Source of the DNA: JAWLHU01 sp041690255
GTDB lineage: Bacteria; Bacillota; Sulfobacillia; Symbiobacteriales; Symbiobacteriaceae
Direction of reading: 5' to 3'
DNA length: 64,000 bases
NCBI GenBank assembly: GCA_041690255.1
Contig: JAWLHU010000014.1
Location: 124,001 to 188,000 of the forward strand
Numbering within the stretch: the stretch's first letter is position 1; each line of letters opens with the position of its first letter. The notes under the pieces are model-generated. The model worked only from the letters and a program-made list of their open reading frames with translations. It did no database searches and was not told the DNA's origin. The position numbers and the translations under genes were made by a program. Positions 1 to 8,798 of the stretch are shown here, one piece after another.

Positions 1-136
1 CGTCTGGAAAATGCGGCCTGGTGCAAGACGCATGACAGGCGACCCGTAGGTTTTTCGGCGAGACCGCAGCAGGAGTTACGGAGGCCGGTGCTGAATCAGT
101 TGCGGTCTTACGTCGGCATTTGGGAGGGATGGATCG

Positions 137-925
137 GTGTCGGATGAAACTCCAACAGCGGCCGCCAAGAGCCGCGTGCAATCGGTAAGCAAGGCCCTGC
201 GTGTGCTGGAGATTCTGGCTGACTGTCCTCAAGGGGAACTGGGTGTCACGGACATTGCCCGCCGATTGGGCTGGCACCGCACCACCGTCTATCGCTTTAT
301 GCAGACGCTGGTAGAGGAGGGCTATGTAAAGTACTTGCCTTCCAGCGAGAGCTACCGACTGACCTTCAAGTTGGTCGGTCTGGCCAACCAGTTGGTCAAC
401 CGGCTTGATATTCGCCAGGTGGTTCGTCCTCATCTGTTGGAGTTGGTGGAGCGTACGCAGATCAGCGGGCACCTGGCCATTCTTGAAGAGAGTCAGGTCG
501 TGTTCATTGATCGCATTGACTGTGACAAGCCTTTGCGAACGAACTTCCACATCGGACGCCGCGGCCCGGCTTACGCCACGTCCATTGGGAAGGCCCTTCT
601 GGCTGAGACCGATTGGGAGACCGTACGATCGGCACTGCGCCGGGCTGGCACGACCCGATTTACCGAGCATACCATTATCGACGAAGAGCAAATCCGGCAG
701 GAGTTGCAGACGATCCAGCTTAACGGGTACTCCATCGACCGGGAGGAACACTCCCGGGGGGTCGCCTGCGTCGGGGCGGCGATCCACGACATCACCGGTA
801 GACCGGTCGCGGGCATTAGCCTATCTGGCTCGGCTTCCGAGGTCCTGGCCAACGTGGAGACCTTGGGCCCAGCCGTCCGGCAGGCTGCCGACCGAATCTC
901 TGCGGATCTCGGCTGGCACGGGTAG
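137..925 (+). CDS. IclR-family transcriptional regulator
   Basis: 262 aa, GTG start after a GGGAGGGA ribosome binding site at 122-129. Residues about 14-75 form the winged helix-turn-helix (VTDIARRLGWHRTTVYRF carries the recognition helix). Residues about 90-255 form the IclR effector domain (GHLAILEESQVVFIDRI, then ATSIGKALLAE and REEHSRGVACVGAAI). Length is normal for the family. IclR proteins usually sense small organic acids. The gene lies directly upstream of the 2-oxoacid oxidoreductase, succinyl-CoA ligase and glutamate dehydrogenase operon on the same strand, so it probably regulates that operon; this is inferred from position only. It ends in its own strong terminator, so the operon must start from a separate promoter. 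Confidence 0.9.
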   Translation: MSDETPTAAAKSRVQSVSKALRVLEILADCPQGELGVTDIARRLGWHRTTVYRFMQTLVEEGYVKYLPSSESYRLTFKLVGLANQLVNRLDIRQVVRPHLLELVERTQISGHLAILEESQVVFIDRIDCDKPLRTNFHIGRRGPAYATSIGKALLAETDWETVRSALRRAGTTRFTEHTIIDEEQIRQELQTIQLNGYSIDREEHSRGVACVGAAIHDITGRPVAGISLSGSASEVLANVETLGPAVRQAADRISADLGWHG

Positions 926-956
926 TCAGACCAAACAAACGAATACCAAATGTAAC

Positions 957-992
957 ATATCCCAGGAAGCTAAATTCCTGGGATATTTTTTT
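957..992 (+). terminator. Intrinsic terminator of the IclR gene
   Basis: A 12-bp perfect stem (ATATCCCAGGAA at 957-968 pairs with 975-986) with a short AT loop runs into a T tract. It lies 32 bases past the IclR stop codon. Confidence 0.9.
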
Positions 993-1044
993 CTTGGGCA
1001 GCAGGAAAAGCCGCTCGACCGCGTGAAGAGATATGTGCGTAAAA

Positions 1045-1066
1045 CGAACAGACGGTTCGGATTCCG
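1045..1066. promoter_or_regulatory. Candidate operator upstream of korA
   Basis: CGAAC-N5-GTTCG is a perfect inverted repeat at 1045-1059, and it overlaps the palindrome CGGATTCCG at 1058-1066. Both lie between the IclR terminator and the korA start. IclR proteins bind short palindromes of this size. No clear -35/-10 pair was recognised beside it, so this is a candidate only. Confidence 0.3.
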
Positions 1067-1133
1067 CACAAACAGCCACCCGAATCCCGGGTCGGGAGGC
1101 TTTCGCTACTGTCAACCTCGGAGGTGACACTAC

Positions 1134-2282
1134 TTGACTGTCGGATCTGACGTGAGGCTGATGCAGGGTAACGAGGCATGCGTTGAAGGCGCCATCGCTG
1201 CCGGCTGCAGGTTCTTTGCCGGCTATCCCATTACACCAGCCTCCGAAATCGCAGAAGTGATGTCTCAAAGACTGCCCCAGGTGGGCGGGCACTACATCCA
1301 AATGGAGGATGAGCTCGCCAGCATCTGTGCGGTCATCGGCGCAGCATGGGGTGGTGCCAAAGCGTGCACCGCATCCTCTGGTCCTGGAATCAGCCTTATG
1401 CAAGAGGGAATCGGCTACGCCGCCGCAACGGAGACCCCCTGCGTCGTCATCAATGTCATGCGTGGCGGCCCGGCCACGGGCCAGCCGACCCTCTCCTCCC
1501 AGCAGGATATCATGCAGGCCCGGTTTGGCAGTCATGGCGACTACGAGATCATTGCGCTGACCCCATCCACCGCGCAGGAAGCATTCGACATGACGGTTCA
1601 GGCGTTCAACCTCGCCGAGACCTATCGGGTGCCGGTCTACGTCCTCTCCGACGAGGTCGTTGGCCATACACGCGAAAAGGTCCGCCTCCGCCACGATCTT
1701 GCGGAGGTGGAGCGGGAGGCGCCGCCCAAGGAAGGCTACCAGCCGTTCCGCCCCGGCCCCAACGGTCTTCTGCCCGGCATGCCGGCCTTCAACCAGGGCT
1801 ACAAGCTCCTGGTGGACGGCCAGTTGCACGACGAGACCGGCAACCGTGCCGGCCATGATCCGATCAAGAGCGCCGCCCTCGTCCGGCGGCTTTGCACCAA
1901 GATCACCGACAACGTAAAAGACCTGACCGATGTGGAAGAACTTTTCCTGGACGATGCGGAGGTCGTCGTGGTCTGCTACGGAAGCTCCGCCCGCCCGGCG
2001 CTGGAGGCGGTCTATGCCGCCCGCGAGCAAGGGATCCGGGCCGGCATCTTCCGGCTGCGGGTGCTCTTCCCCTTCCCGGCCTGGAAGCTGGCGCAGGTCG
2101 CCGCAAAGGCCAAGGCCCTGCTCGTGCCGGAGATGAACATCGGCAAGCTTGTGATTGAGGTCGATCGGGTCGCCAATGGGGCTGCGGTCGTCAGCCTGCC
2201 CAAGCTGGGCGGCCTCATGCACACCCCAGCCGAGATTCTGGGCGCCATTCAGAAGGCTGCAGAGGGGGGTGAGCGCCCGTGA
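1134..2282 (+). CDS. korA: 2-oxoglutarate:ferredoxin oxidoreductase, alpha subunit
   Basis: 382 aa, TTG start with GGAGGTGA at 1120-1127. It carries the pyrimidine-binding domain of the 2-oxoacid:ferredoxin oxidoreductases (FFAGYPITPASEIAEVM near residue 30, MEDELASICAVIGAAWGG near 60, TASSGPGISLMQEGIGYA near 80, RGGPATGQPT near 110). The C-terminal transketolase-like domain II includes VVVCYGSSARPALEAV. With KorB it oxidatively decarboxylates a 2-oxoacid to acyl-CoA using thiamine diphosphate and ferredoxin. The neighbouring sucCD and glutamate dehydrogenase make 2-oxoglutarate the likely substrate; other 2-oxoacids cannot be excluded from sequence. The stop overlaps the korB start by four bases, implying translational coupling. 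Confidence 0.93.
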   Translation: MTVGSDVRLMQGNEACVEGAIAAGCRFFAGYPITPASEIAEVMSQRLPQVGGHYIQMEDELASICAVIGAAWGGAKACTASSGPGISLMQEGIGYAAATETPCVVINVMRGGPATGQPTLSSQQDIMQARFGSHGDYEIIALTPSTAQEAFDMTVQAFNLAETYRVPVYVLSDEVVGHTREKVRLRHDLAEVEREAPPKEGYQPFRPGPNGLLPGMPAFNQGYKLLVDGQLHDETGNRAGHDPIKSAALVRRLCTKITDNVKDLTDVEELFLDDAEVVVVCYGSSARPALEAVYAAREQGIRAGIFRLRVLFPFPAWKLAQVAAKAKALLVPEMNIGKLVIEVDRVANGAAVVSLPKLGGLMHTPAEILGAIQKAAEGGERP

Positions 2283-3091
2283 ACGAGTTAGCTGAGAAGT
2301 ACCTCCGGAAGTCGGCGCTCCCTACGATCCTCTGTCCTGGTTGCGGTGACGGCACCGTGCTGGGCGCCTTCCTCAAGGCGGTGGATGAACTCGGTGTCAT
2401 AGACCAGCTTGCACTGGTGGGCGGCATTGGCTGCTCCGGCTGGCTGCCGGTCTATGTGAACGCAGACACCATGCACACCCTGCACGGTCGGGCGATCCCC
2501 TTCGCGACGGGACTGAAGGTAACCGATCCCAACCGCAAGGTGGTCGTCTTCACCGGCGACGGTGACTGCCTGGCCATTGGTGGCAACCACTTCATCCATG
2601 CGGCCCGCCGGAACATCGACATGACGGTCGTCATGCTGAACAACGGCATCTACGGCATGACCGGCGGCCAGGTGGCGCCGACCTCGCCGCACGAGGCCCG
2701 TACCCAGACCACCCCCTATGGCAATCCGGAAGCCCCGTTCGATGCGTGCAAGCTCGCGATCGCAGCCGGTGCCACCTATGTGGCCCGCTGGACGGCGGGG
2801 CATCCGCACCAGATGGCCCGGGCGTTCAAGGAGGCCCTGAACCATCCGGGATTCGCCTTCATTGAGGTCCTGGTCCAGTGCCCGACCCAGACCGGCCGTT
2901 ACATGAAGGGCGGCGCAGATCCGGTTGCCATGCTGGAGGAGATCCGGCAGAGCGTGGTGCCGGTCAGCAAGGCGGCGCGCATGACCCCCGAGGAGATGGC
3001 CGGCAAGCTGGCAGTCGGAGTGATTCACAAGGAGATTCGGCCGGAGTTCACCGCCGAGCTGATCGCCCTGAACGGAGGTGCCGCCCGATGA
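2279..3091 (+). CDS. korB: 2-oxoglutarate:ferredoxin oxidoreductase, beta subunit
   Basis: 270 aa, GTG start inside the korA stop (GTGA overlap). CPGCGDG at residues 19-25 is the conserved beta-subunit cysteine motif. The thiamine diphosphate/Mg site is the GDGDCLAIGGNHFIHAARRN segment near residue 92, and NNGIYGMTGGQ follows it as in other KorB proteins. Length fits the short KorB form without an added ferredoxin domain, which agrees with a separate ferredoxin gene next. The stop overlaps the next start by four bases. Confidence 0.93.
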   Translation: MNELAEKYLRKSALPTILCPGCGDGTVLGAFLKAVDELGVIDQLALVGGIGCSGWLPVYVNADTMHTLHGRAIPFATGLKVTDPNRKVVVFTGDGDCLAIGGNHFIHAARRNIDMTVVMLNNGIYGMTGGQVAPTSPHEARTQTTPYGNPEAPFDACKLAIAAGATYVARWTAGHPHQMARAFKEALNHPGFAFIEVLVQCPTQTGRYMKGGADPVAMLEEIRQSVVPVSKAARMTPEEMAGKLAVGVIHKEIRPEFTAELIALNGGAAR

Positions 3092-3300
3092 AAGCCATCG
3101 TGATCGATGAGGTCTGGTGCAAGGGCTGTGGCCTCTGCATTGCCGAGTGCAACCACGAGGTGCTCGGCTGGTCGGGGAGGCGAAACGCCAAGGGGTACAA
3201 CCTGCCGGTCAGCATCGCCCCCGAGAAGTGCACGGGCTGTGGCCTCTGCGAGGCGATATGCCCAGACCTGGCGCTCACCGTGAAGGAGGGGCAGGCATGA
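3088..3300 (+). CDS. korD: 2-oxoacid:ferredoxin oxidoreductase, ferredoxin-like delta subunit
   Basis: 70 aa, ATG start overlapping the korB stop; AACGGAGGTG lies upstream. Two 2x[4Fe-4S] ferredoxin motifs are visible, CKGCGLCIAEC from residue 11 and CTGCGLCEAICP from about residue 48. It would pass electrons from the thiamine diphosphate centre in KorAB to free ferredoxin. It sits between beta and gamma genes, and the stop overlaps the gamma start by four bases. Confidence 0.92.
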   Translation: MKAIVIDEVWCKGCGLCIAECNHEVLGWSGRRNAKGYNLPVSIAPEKCTGCGLCEAICPDLALTVKEGQA

Positions 3301-3833
3301 GAACCGAGCTGAGAGTGGCAGGCTTCGGCGGACAGGGCGTGATCCTGGCCGGTGTAGTAATCGCCCAGGCAGCGGGTGTTCACGAGGACAAGGAGGTCGT
3401 GCAGACCCAGTCCTACGGGCCGGAGGCCCGCGGTGGCGCCTGCAAGTGCGACGTCGTCGTTTCGGACGGGCGGATCCTCTACCCGAAGGTGGAGACCCCG
3501 CATGTGCTGCTCTGTATGTCCCAGCCGGCCCTGGATCGCTATGTGAAGGAGCGCCGGCCAGACACCTTGATCCTCGTAGACAGCACGCTGGTTCAGACCA
3601 CTCCCGAGGGCTTGAAGGTGGCTCGGGTTCCCGCCACCGCCATTGCCGAGGAAGAGCTGGGCAAGCGCATGGCGGCGAACATGGTCATGCTTGGTGCGCT
3701 GGCCCGGTTGGGCGTGGGCGTCAGCCTGGAGTCCCTCCGCAAGGCGGTCGGTGACTCGGTAGCACCGAAGTTCCGCGACCTGAATCTGCGTGCCCTGGAG
3801 GCAGGGTACGAAAGGGTGAGTGTTGCGTCGTGA
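3297..3833 (+). CDS. korC: 2-oxoacid:ferredoxin oxidoreductase, gamma subunit
   Basis: 178 aa, ATG start in a four-base overlap with the delta gene. The N-terminus VAGFGGQGVILAGVVIAQAA and the segment QTQSYGPEARGGACKCDVVV are hallmarks of the gamma domain, which helps bind CoA. LNLRALEAGYE near the end is also typical. Its stop overlaps the sucC start by four bases, so the oxidoreductase and the CoA ligase genes are translationally chained. Confidence 0.92.
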   Translation: MRTELRVAGFGGQGVILAGVVIAQAAGVHEDKEVVQTQSYGPEARGGACKCDVVVSDGRILYPKVETPHVLLCMSQPALDRYVKERRPDTLILVDSTLVQTTPEGLKVARVPATAIAEEELGKRMAANMVMLGALARLGVGVSLESLRKAVGDSVAPKFRDLNLRALEAGYERVSVAS

Positions 3834-4984
3834 ATCTGTTGGAGTATCAGGGCAAGGAGTTGCTGGCCGCTCGGGGCTTTGCGGTCCCGGAGAGCCGGCT
3901 GGCCCGGACGCCCGAAGAGGCCGAGGCAGCGGCGGCGGCCATGACGGGCGGCCTTATGGTCAAGGCCCAGGTCCGTAGCGGCAAGCGCGGCAAGGCGGGC
4001 GGGATCAAGAGCGCGGACAGCCCGGCCGAAGCTCGGGCTGCAGCGGAGAGAATCCTCGCCATGCAGATCGGCGGACAGCCGGTCGAAGCGGTGCTGATTG
4101 AACGGAAGATCACCATCGCACGCGAGTTGTACGCCGGTATAACCATCAGCCCACGGGACCGGTCGGCGGTGGTCATGCTCTCCTCTCAGGGCGGCATGGA
4201 TATTGAAGAGGTGGCCGAGAAGCACCCCCAGGCGCTGGCCACCATGCTGGTGGACAACTACCACCCAATCTGGATGCACCCGTTCCTCGACCTGGCGAAG
4301 CGGGCCGGGTTCAGTGGCGAGGTGCTCCCCAAGGTGGCCGATGCCGTCCAGCGACTGGTCAAGGCCGCCTTCGAACTGGATGCAACCCTCGCCGAAATCA
4401 ACCCGCTGGCCATTACGGTTGACGGCCAGGTTGTCGCAGCCGACGCCAAGGTTGTCATTGATGACTCGGCGCTCTTCCGCCATCGCGAGTTGACCAAGGA
4501 GAGCGCCGTGGGCGTGGGCGAGTTGGAGCAGCGTGCTCGTGAAGCTGGGCTGGCTTACGTGCCGCTGGCTGGCGGAACGGTCGGGACGATCGCCGGCGGC
4601 GCTGGACTCGCTCTCGCCACCATGGACACCATTTCTGCTCATGGCGGGCGCCCGGCCAACTTCCTGGATGTGGGCGGAGGTGTATCCCAGAGTGGCATGG
4701 CTACAGCCCTGCGGATTGTACTGGCTACTCCCGGCGTCGAAGGCGTGCTGATCAACGTCTTTGGTGGGATCAACAACTGCGCTGTCATGGCCCGGGGCAT
4801 CGCCGAGGTGCTGGATACCGATGGTCTTGCGGTACCGTTGGTGGTCAAGATGCGCGGCCACTCCCAGGAGGAGGGCTGGGCAACCCTGGAGGAGCGGGGC
4901 GTGGAGATCATCAAGCACGGCACCACCGGTGAGGCGGTTGCCCAGCTTCTGACAAAGATGCGGGCACCGGCGGAAGGGGCGTAG
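3830..4984 (+). CDS. sucC: Succinate-CoA ligase (NDP-forming), beta subunit
   Basis: 384 aa, GTG start overlapping the korC stop. The ATP-grasp domain begins MNLLEYQGKELLAARGFAVP, has VKAQVRSGKRGKAGGIK near residue 45, and the Mg/nucleotide motif ATLAEINPLAITVDG near residue 185. The C-terminal flavodoxin-like domain has LDVGGGVSQSGMATALRIVL and VFGGINNCAVMARGIAEV. With SucD it converts succinyl-CoA to succinate while making ATP or GTP. Placement directly after korABDC makes succinyl-CoA the natural substrate, although malate-CoA ligases and related enzymes share the fold. Confidence 0.88.
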   Translation: MNLLEYQGKELLAARGFAVPESRLARTPEEAEAAAAAMTGGLMVKAQVRSGKRGKAGGIKSADSPAEARAAAERILAMQIGGQPVEAVLIERKITIARELYAGITISPRDRSAVVMLSSQGGMDIEEVAEKHPQALATMLVDNYHPIWMHPFLDLAKRAGFSGEVLPKVADAVQRLVKAAFELDATLAEINPLAITVDGQVVAADAKVVIDDSALFRHRELTKESAVGVGELEQRAREAGLAYVPLAGGTVGTIAGGAGLALATMDTISAHGGRPANFLDVGGGVSQSGMATALRIVLATPGVEGVLINVFGGINNCAVMARGIAEVLDTDGLAVPLVVKMRGHSQEEGWATLEERGVEIIKHGTTGEAVAQLLTKMRAPAEGA

Positions 4985-4988
4985 GCAG

Positions 4989-5879
4989 ATGAGCATTCTG
5001 ATCAACGAGCAGACGAATGTCATCATTCAGGGCATTACAGGCAAGCAGGGCAGCTACCACGCCGCCCGTATGCGTGAGTATGACGTGAACCTCGTGGCGG
5101 GAACTGCCCCGGGCCGTGGGGGCCGTGAGGTCGAAGGTGTGCCGGTCTATGATACGGTGGCTGAAGCCTGCGCCGCACACCGGGTCGACGCTTCTCTCAT
5201 CCTGGTCCCGCCGCCCGGCGTGCTGAATGCTGCGGCGGAGGCGATTGAGGCAGGGATCCCGCTTCTCGTGGTGATCGCGGAGCACGTCCCGGTCATGGAC
5301 ACCATGCGCATGGTCGCCATGGCCCGAGAGAAGGGCGTGCGGATCGTGGGTCCCAACACGATCGGCGTAATCAGTCCAGGGCAGACCAAGGTCGGCATTA
5401 TGCCGGGTTACATCTACAGCCGGGGGCCGGTGGGAATCGTCTCCCGCAGTGGCACCCTGACCCACGAGATCTCCTCGAACCTTACGTACCGCGGCATTGG
5501 GCAGTCCACGTGCGTAGGCATCGGGGGTGACCCGATCGTTGGCACCAACTTTGTGGACGTGCTGGAACTGTTCCGGAACGACCCCGAGACCGAGGTCGTG
5601 GTCATGATCGGTGAGATTGGCGGCGGCGGGGAAGAGCAGGCGGCTGAGTACTTGAAGAAGGGCTACCCCAAGCCGGTGCTCGCCTTCATTGCTGGGCAGA
5701 CCGCTCCGCCCGAGAAGCGCATGGGCCACGCCGGCGCTATTGTGCAGGGAACCAGCGGCACAGCCGCTTCGAAGATGAAGCTCCTGACCGAAGCAGGAGT
5801 GAAGGTCTTCCCGATGCTTGATCAGATCCTGGATGAGGTCAAATCGCTACTTGGAGGTACGAATCATCATGGGAGCTAG
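4989..5879 (+). CDS. sucD: Succinate-CoA ligase (NDP-forming), alpha subunit
   Basis: 296 aa, start four bases after sucC. The CoA-binding Rossmann part has IIQGITGKQGSYHAARM and GTAPGRGG; the ligase part has VSRSGTLTHEISSNLT, STCVGIGGDPIVGTNFVD and GEIGGGGEEQAAEYL. The phosphohistidine is in RMGHAGAIVQG near residue 246. Length is standard. The 3' end overlaps the start of the glutamate dehydrogenase gene by 11 bases. The sequence is somewhat divergent from enterobacterial SucD, so the acid used is inferred from context. Confidence 0.88.
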   Translation: MSILINEQTNVIIQGITGKQGSYHAARMREYDVNLVAGTAPGRGGREVEGVPVYDTVAEACAAHRVDASLILVPPPGVLNAAAEAIEAGIPLLVVIAEHVPVMDTMRMVAMAREKGVRIVGPNTIGVISPGQTKVGIMPGYIYSRGPVGIVSRSGTLTHEISSNLTYRGIGQSTCVGIGGDPIVGTNFVDVLELFRNDPETEVVVMIGEIGGGGEEQAAEYLKKGYPKPVLAFIAGQTAPPEKRMGHAGAIVQGTSGTAASKMKLLTEAGVKVFPMLDQILDEVKSLLGGTNHHGS

Positions 5880-7110
5880 CGCCTACGAAGTCGCAATGTT
5901 GCAGCTCGCCAAGGTAGCAAAGCGGATGAACCTCTCCGATGAGGTCGTGGCGGAGCTGCGGGAGCCCGAGCGGTCGCTGACCGTCCGGATTCCTGTGCGC
6001 ATGGACAACGGCAAGGTCCGGACTTTTACCGGCTTCCGTGTCCAGCACAGCACCGTACTCGGCCCCACCAAGGGCGGCACCCGGCTGCATCCGGAGGAGA
6101 AGTACGAGGACGTCCTCGCCCTGGCCTTCTGGATGACCATCAAGAACGCACTGGCTGGTCTCCCGGCGGGCGGCGCCAAGGGGGGTGTGATCGTCGATCC
6201 CATGGAGCTCTCCGAGGGCGAACTGGAGCGGCTCATGCGAGGCTATGTCCGGGCGATCATGCCGATCATGGGCACCCGCAAGGATATCCCCGGCCCGGAC
6301 ATCGGTACGCCGCAGAAGGTCATGGCCTGGATGGTCGATGAGTATGAGCAGTGCCGTGGCGAGCACGACCCGGCGGTTATCGCCGGCAAGCCTCCGGTCC
6401 TCGGCGGCTCTCTGGGCCGTGAGCGTGCGACTGCGTACGGTGTGGCCGTCGTGCTGCAGCAGGCCCTGGAGCTGAAGGGCCAGAGCCTGAAAGAGCAGCG
6501 CATCGTCATCCAGGGCTTCGGTAACCTGGGTGGGCACCTGGCCCAGATCCTTGTGGACAAGGGTGCGACGATCATCGGCATAAGCGATGTAACCGGCGGC
6601 TACTTCAACGCTGACGGCCTTGACATCGCCGGCGCCCGTGTCTACGCGGCCACCCACAAGACCCTGGGCGGCTGGACCGGCGGCAAGCAGATTAACAACG
6701 CCGAGCTTCTCGCCCTGGAGTGCGACGTGTTGATTCCGGCGGCGATTCAGAGCCAGATCCGTGGCGACAATGTCGACACGATCAAGGCGAAGCTTGTGGT
6801 GGAGGGAGCTAACGGTCCGGTCACTCCCGAGGCGGAAGAGGCCCTCTTCCAGCGCGGTGTGCCGGTCATCCCGGACATCGTCGCCAACGTGGGTGGCGCC
6901 GTGGTCTCTTACTTCGAAATGGTGCAGGATCTCTACAGTTTCTTCTGGACCGTGGAAGATGTGGAGAGCCGGCTGGAGGCCCACATGAAGCAGGTCTTCA
7001 CCGATGTGCACCGCGTGGCTGAGCAGGAAGGGACCTTCCTCCGGGAGGCCGCCTGGATGCTCGCCCTGAACAAGGTCATCTCCGCCATGCGGCTTCGCGG
7101 TCGCGTGTAG
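5869..7110 (+). CDS. gdhA: Glutamate dehydrogenase (Glu/Leu/Phe/Val family)
   Basis: 413 aa from ATG at 5869; an in-frame upstream start at 5818 lies deep in sucD and lacks a ribosome binding site, whereas TTGGAGGTA precedes 5869. The substrate domain has GPTKGGTRLHPEEKYEDVLA, the catalytic-lysine motif LPAGGAKGGVIVDP and GTRKDIPGPDIGTP. The NAD(P) domain has VIQGFGNLGGHLAQIL. It would deaminate glutamate to 2-oxoglutarate, the substrate for the upstream KOR. Its position as the last gene of the kor-suc chain favours a catabolic role. Leucine or valine dehydrogenase activity is less likely given the length. Confidence 0.9.
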   Translation: MGASAYEVAMLQLAKVAKRMNLSDEVVAELREPERSLTVRIPVRMDNGKVRTFTGFRVQHSTVLGPTKGGTRLHPEEKYEDVLALAFWMTIKNALAGLPAGGAKGGVIVDPMELSEGELERLMRGYVRAIMPIMGTRKDIPGPDIGTPQKVMAWMVDEYEQCRGEHDPAVIAGKPPVLGGSLGRERATAYGVAVVLQQALELKGQSLKEQRIVIQGFGNLGGHLAQILVDKGATIIGISDVTGGYFNADGLDIAGARVYAATHKTLGGWTGGKQINNAELLALECDVLIPAAIQSQIRGDNVDTIKAKLVVEGANGPVTPEAEEALFQRGVPVIPDIVANVGGAVVSYFEMVQDLYSFFWTVEDVESRLEAHMKQVFTDVHRVAEQEGTFLREAAWMLALNKVISAMRLRGRV

Positions 7111-7130
7111 CTGAGTGAGTAGCAGGGCTG

Positions 7131-7154
7131 CCGCACCCCTCCGATCTGGTGCGG
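7131..7154 (+). other. Hairpin between gdhA and the symporter gene
   Basis: CCGCACC at 7131-7137 pairs with GGTGCGG at 7148-7154. No T tract follows, so it may be an attenuator or an mRNA-stability stem that separates enzyme and transporter expression. Confidence 0.4.
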
Positions 7155-7259
7155 GACTGGATCAGCGTGCGGTGGCCCCGCTACCTGCCCCTGCACCTGT
7201 CAACCTACTCAGCATTGTTGCAGCGAATCCAGTTGGAATCGTCTAAGGAGGTAGACCGG

Positions 7260-8723
7260 ATGTCTCTGGATAACCAGCAGAAGAAGAAGCTATTCTATGT
7301 CCTCCTCGCAGTTGCTGTCTTTTTCCTCGTCAACCTTATTCCCATTGAAGGTGTCAGCGTAGCAGGCCACCGCGCCCTGGCGATCGCCGCGATGGCGGTT
7401 GTGCTCTGGATCAGTGAAGCTGTTGAGCTCCCGCTCTCCGCGCTGCTGATTATGGTTCTCCTCTCCTTCTCCCTCGGCTTTGCGCCCGACCCGGACAAGC
7501 CTGAACAGCTCATGGGCCTGCCCAACGCGCTCAAGCTCGTCCTCGGCGGCTGGGCCGAAGAGATGGTCTGGTTCATGCTCTCCGGTGTGGTGATCGCCAT
7601 TGCCATGGAGAAGGTTGGCCTGGACCGCCGTATCGCTCTCTGGATTGTCTCCCGCTTCAAGACAGCCAGTGGCGTTCTGATCGGTGTTATCCTCGCCATG
7701 GACGTTCTCGCCTTCTTCATGCCTCCGGTCGTCGCCCGCACGGCGGCCATGGTCCCCATCGTCCTCGGCATTATTCGTTGCTTTGATATGCCCAAGGATT
7801 CCAAGTTTGCGGCCATGCTGGGTGCTACCATGGCAACGGCGGGCAACACCTCCGCTTACGGCCTGCTCTCGGGCGGTGGCATGAACCCGCTGGTCGCCAG
7901 CTTCGTTGAGAAGGCGACCGGTCATGCCGTAACCTATACCGAGTGGCTGATCTGGTGGTATCCCTACACGATCATCACCTCGATTGTCCTCTTCTTCCTG
8001 GCCAAGTCCATGTTCAAGCCGGAGACCGAGACGCTGCCTGGCGGTCAGGACGGCCTGAAGCGCATGTATGCTGAGCTTGGACCGTGGACCTTTGAGCAGA
8101 AGAAGGTCATGATCATCTCCCTGGCTACGGTCTTCATGTGGGTGGCGAACGGTAAGCTTTTCAACCTGAACCTGACGGCGATTTCGCTGGGCGCAGTCGT
8201 GGTCTTCCTCTTCCCCTTCATCGGCGCCCTCGACTGGAAGGAAGCTGAGAAGAAGCTGCCCTGGGGTACCTTCATGCTCTTCGCCGCCGGTATCTCCCTT
8301 GGCATGACCCTGGTCAAGACTGGTGGCGCCAAGTGGCTGGCCGACAAGATGTTCGTCAGCCTCGGTATTGCTGACGCCCACTGGATGATTGCCCTGGCGG
8401 TCTTCCTGCTTGGGGCCGTGCTTCTCCACTTCGGCTTCAGCTCCTCGACCTCGCTCTGTGCCACCTACATTCCGGTCGTGATCGGTTTCGTCCAGGCCAC
8501 CGGGCGGACTGACCTGAGCCTCCTGGCGATTCCGATTGCCGTCCTCTCCGCCACCGGCTTCACAATCCTCGTGGTCAACACCCCGAACACGATGATCGCC
8601 TTCAACTCCGGTACCTTCACCTCCCGGCAGTTCACCAAGCTGGGCCTGTGGAATGCCGGCATCTCCTTCGTCCTCCTGCTCGCCTACTCTGCCACCTACC
8701 TGAAGTGGGTCGGTGGCTGGTAA
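7260..8723 (+). CDS. DASS/SLC13-family sodium:dicarboxylate symporter
   Basis: 487 aa from ATG at 7260, chosen because TAAGGAGG at 7245-7252 precedes it. The protein is mostly hydrophobic, with about 11-12 membrane segments. Family signatures are WISEAVELPLSALLIMVLL in the first half, ATAGNTSAYGLLSGGGMNPL near residue 195, and the repeat-related segments GFSSSTSLCATYIPVVIGF and VNTPNTMIAFNSG near the end. DASS proteins carry succinate, malate, citrate, 2-oxoglutarate or sulfate. Downstream of kor, suc and gdh it most likely imports C4/C5 dicarboxylates or releases succinate. Confidence 0.85.
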   Translation: MSLDNQQKKKLFYVLLAVAVFFLVNLIPIEGVSVAGHRALAIAAMAVVLWISEAVELPLSALLIMVLLSFSLGFAPDPDKPEQLMGLPNALKLVLGGWAEEMVWFMLSGVVIAIAMEKVGLDRRIALWIVSRFKTASGVLIGVILAMDVLAFFMPPVVARTAAMVPIVLGIIRCFDMPKDSKFAAMLGATMATAGNTSAYGLLSGGGMNPLVASFVEKATGHAVTYTEWLIWWYPYTIITSIVLFFLAKSMFKPETETLPGGQDGLKRMYAELGPWTFEQKKVMIISLATVFMWVANGKLFNLNLTAISLGAVVVFLFPFIGALDWKEAEKKLPWGTFMLFAAGISLGMTLVKTGGAKWLADKMFVSLGIADAHWMIALAVFLLGAVLLHFGFSSSTSLCATYIPVVIGFVQATGRTDLSLLAIPIAVLSATGFTILVVNTPNTMIAFNSGTFTSRQFTKLGLWNAGISFVLLLAYSATYLKWVGGW

Positions 8724-8798
8724 GGCCTCATCAGGGAGAGAGGGTGGAAACAGCGAGAACCTCTGCATTTTGCTCGTGCATAAGCCCCAGGGTGCGAC

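Noticed and set aside
1..136. Upstream coding sequence or tRNA at the left edge
   Set aside because: No open frame, cloverleaf or terminator could be supported; only the IclR ribosome binding site is clear.
5818..5868. Earlier start for the glutamate dehydrogenase gene
   Set aside because: It lies inside sucD without a ribosome binding site, while ATG 5869 has TTGGAGGTA at the right distance and matches the family start.
8741..8765. T-box-like motif (GGGTGGAAACAGCG) after the symporter gene
   Set aside because: It lacks the upstream specifier stem and AG-bulge leader, overlaps the 3' side of a coding transcript, and the gene downstream is not an aminoacyl-tRNA synthetase or amino-acid gene.
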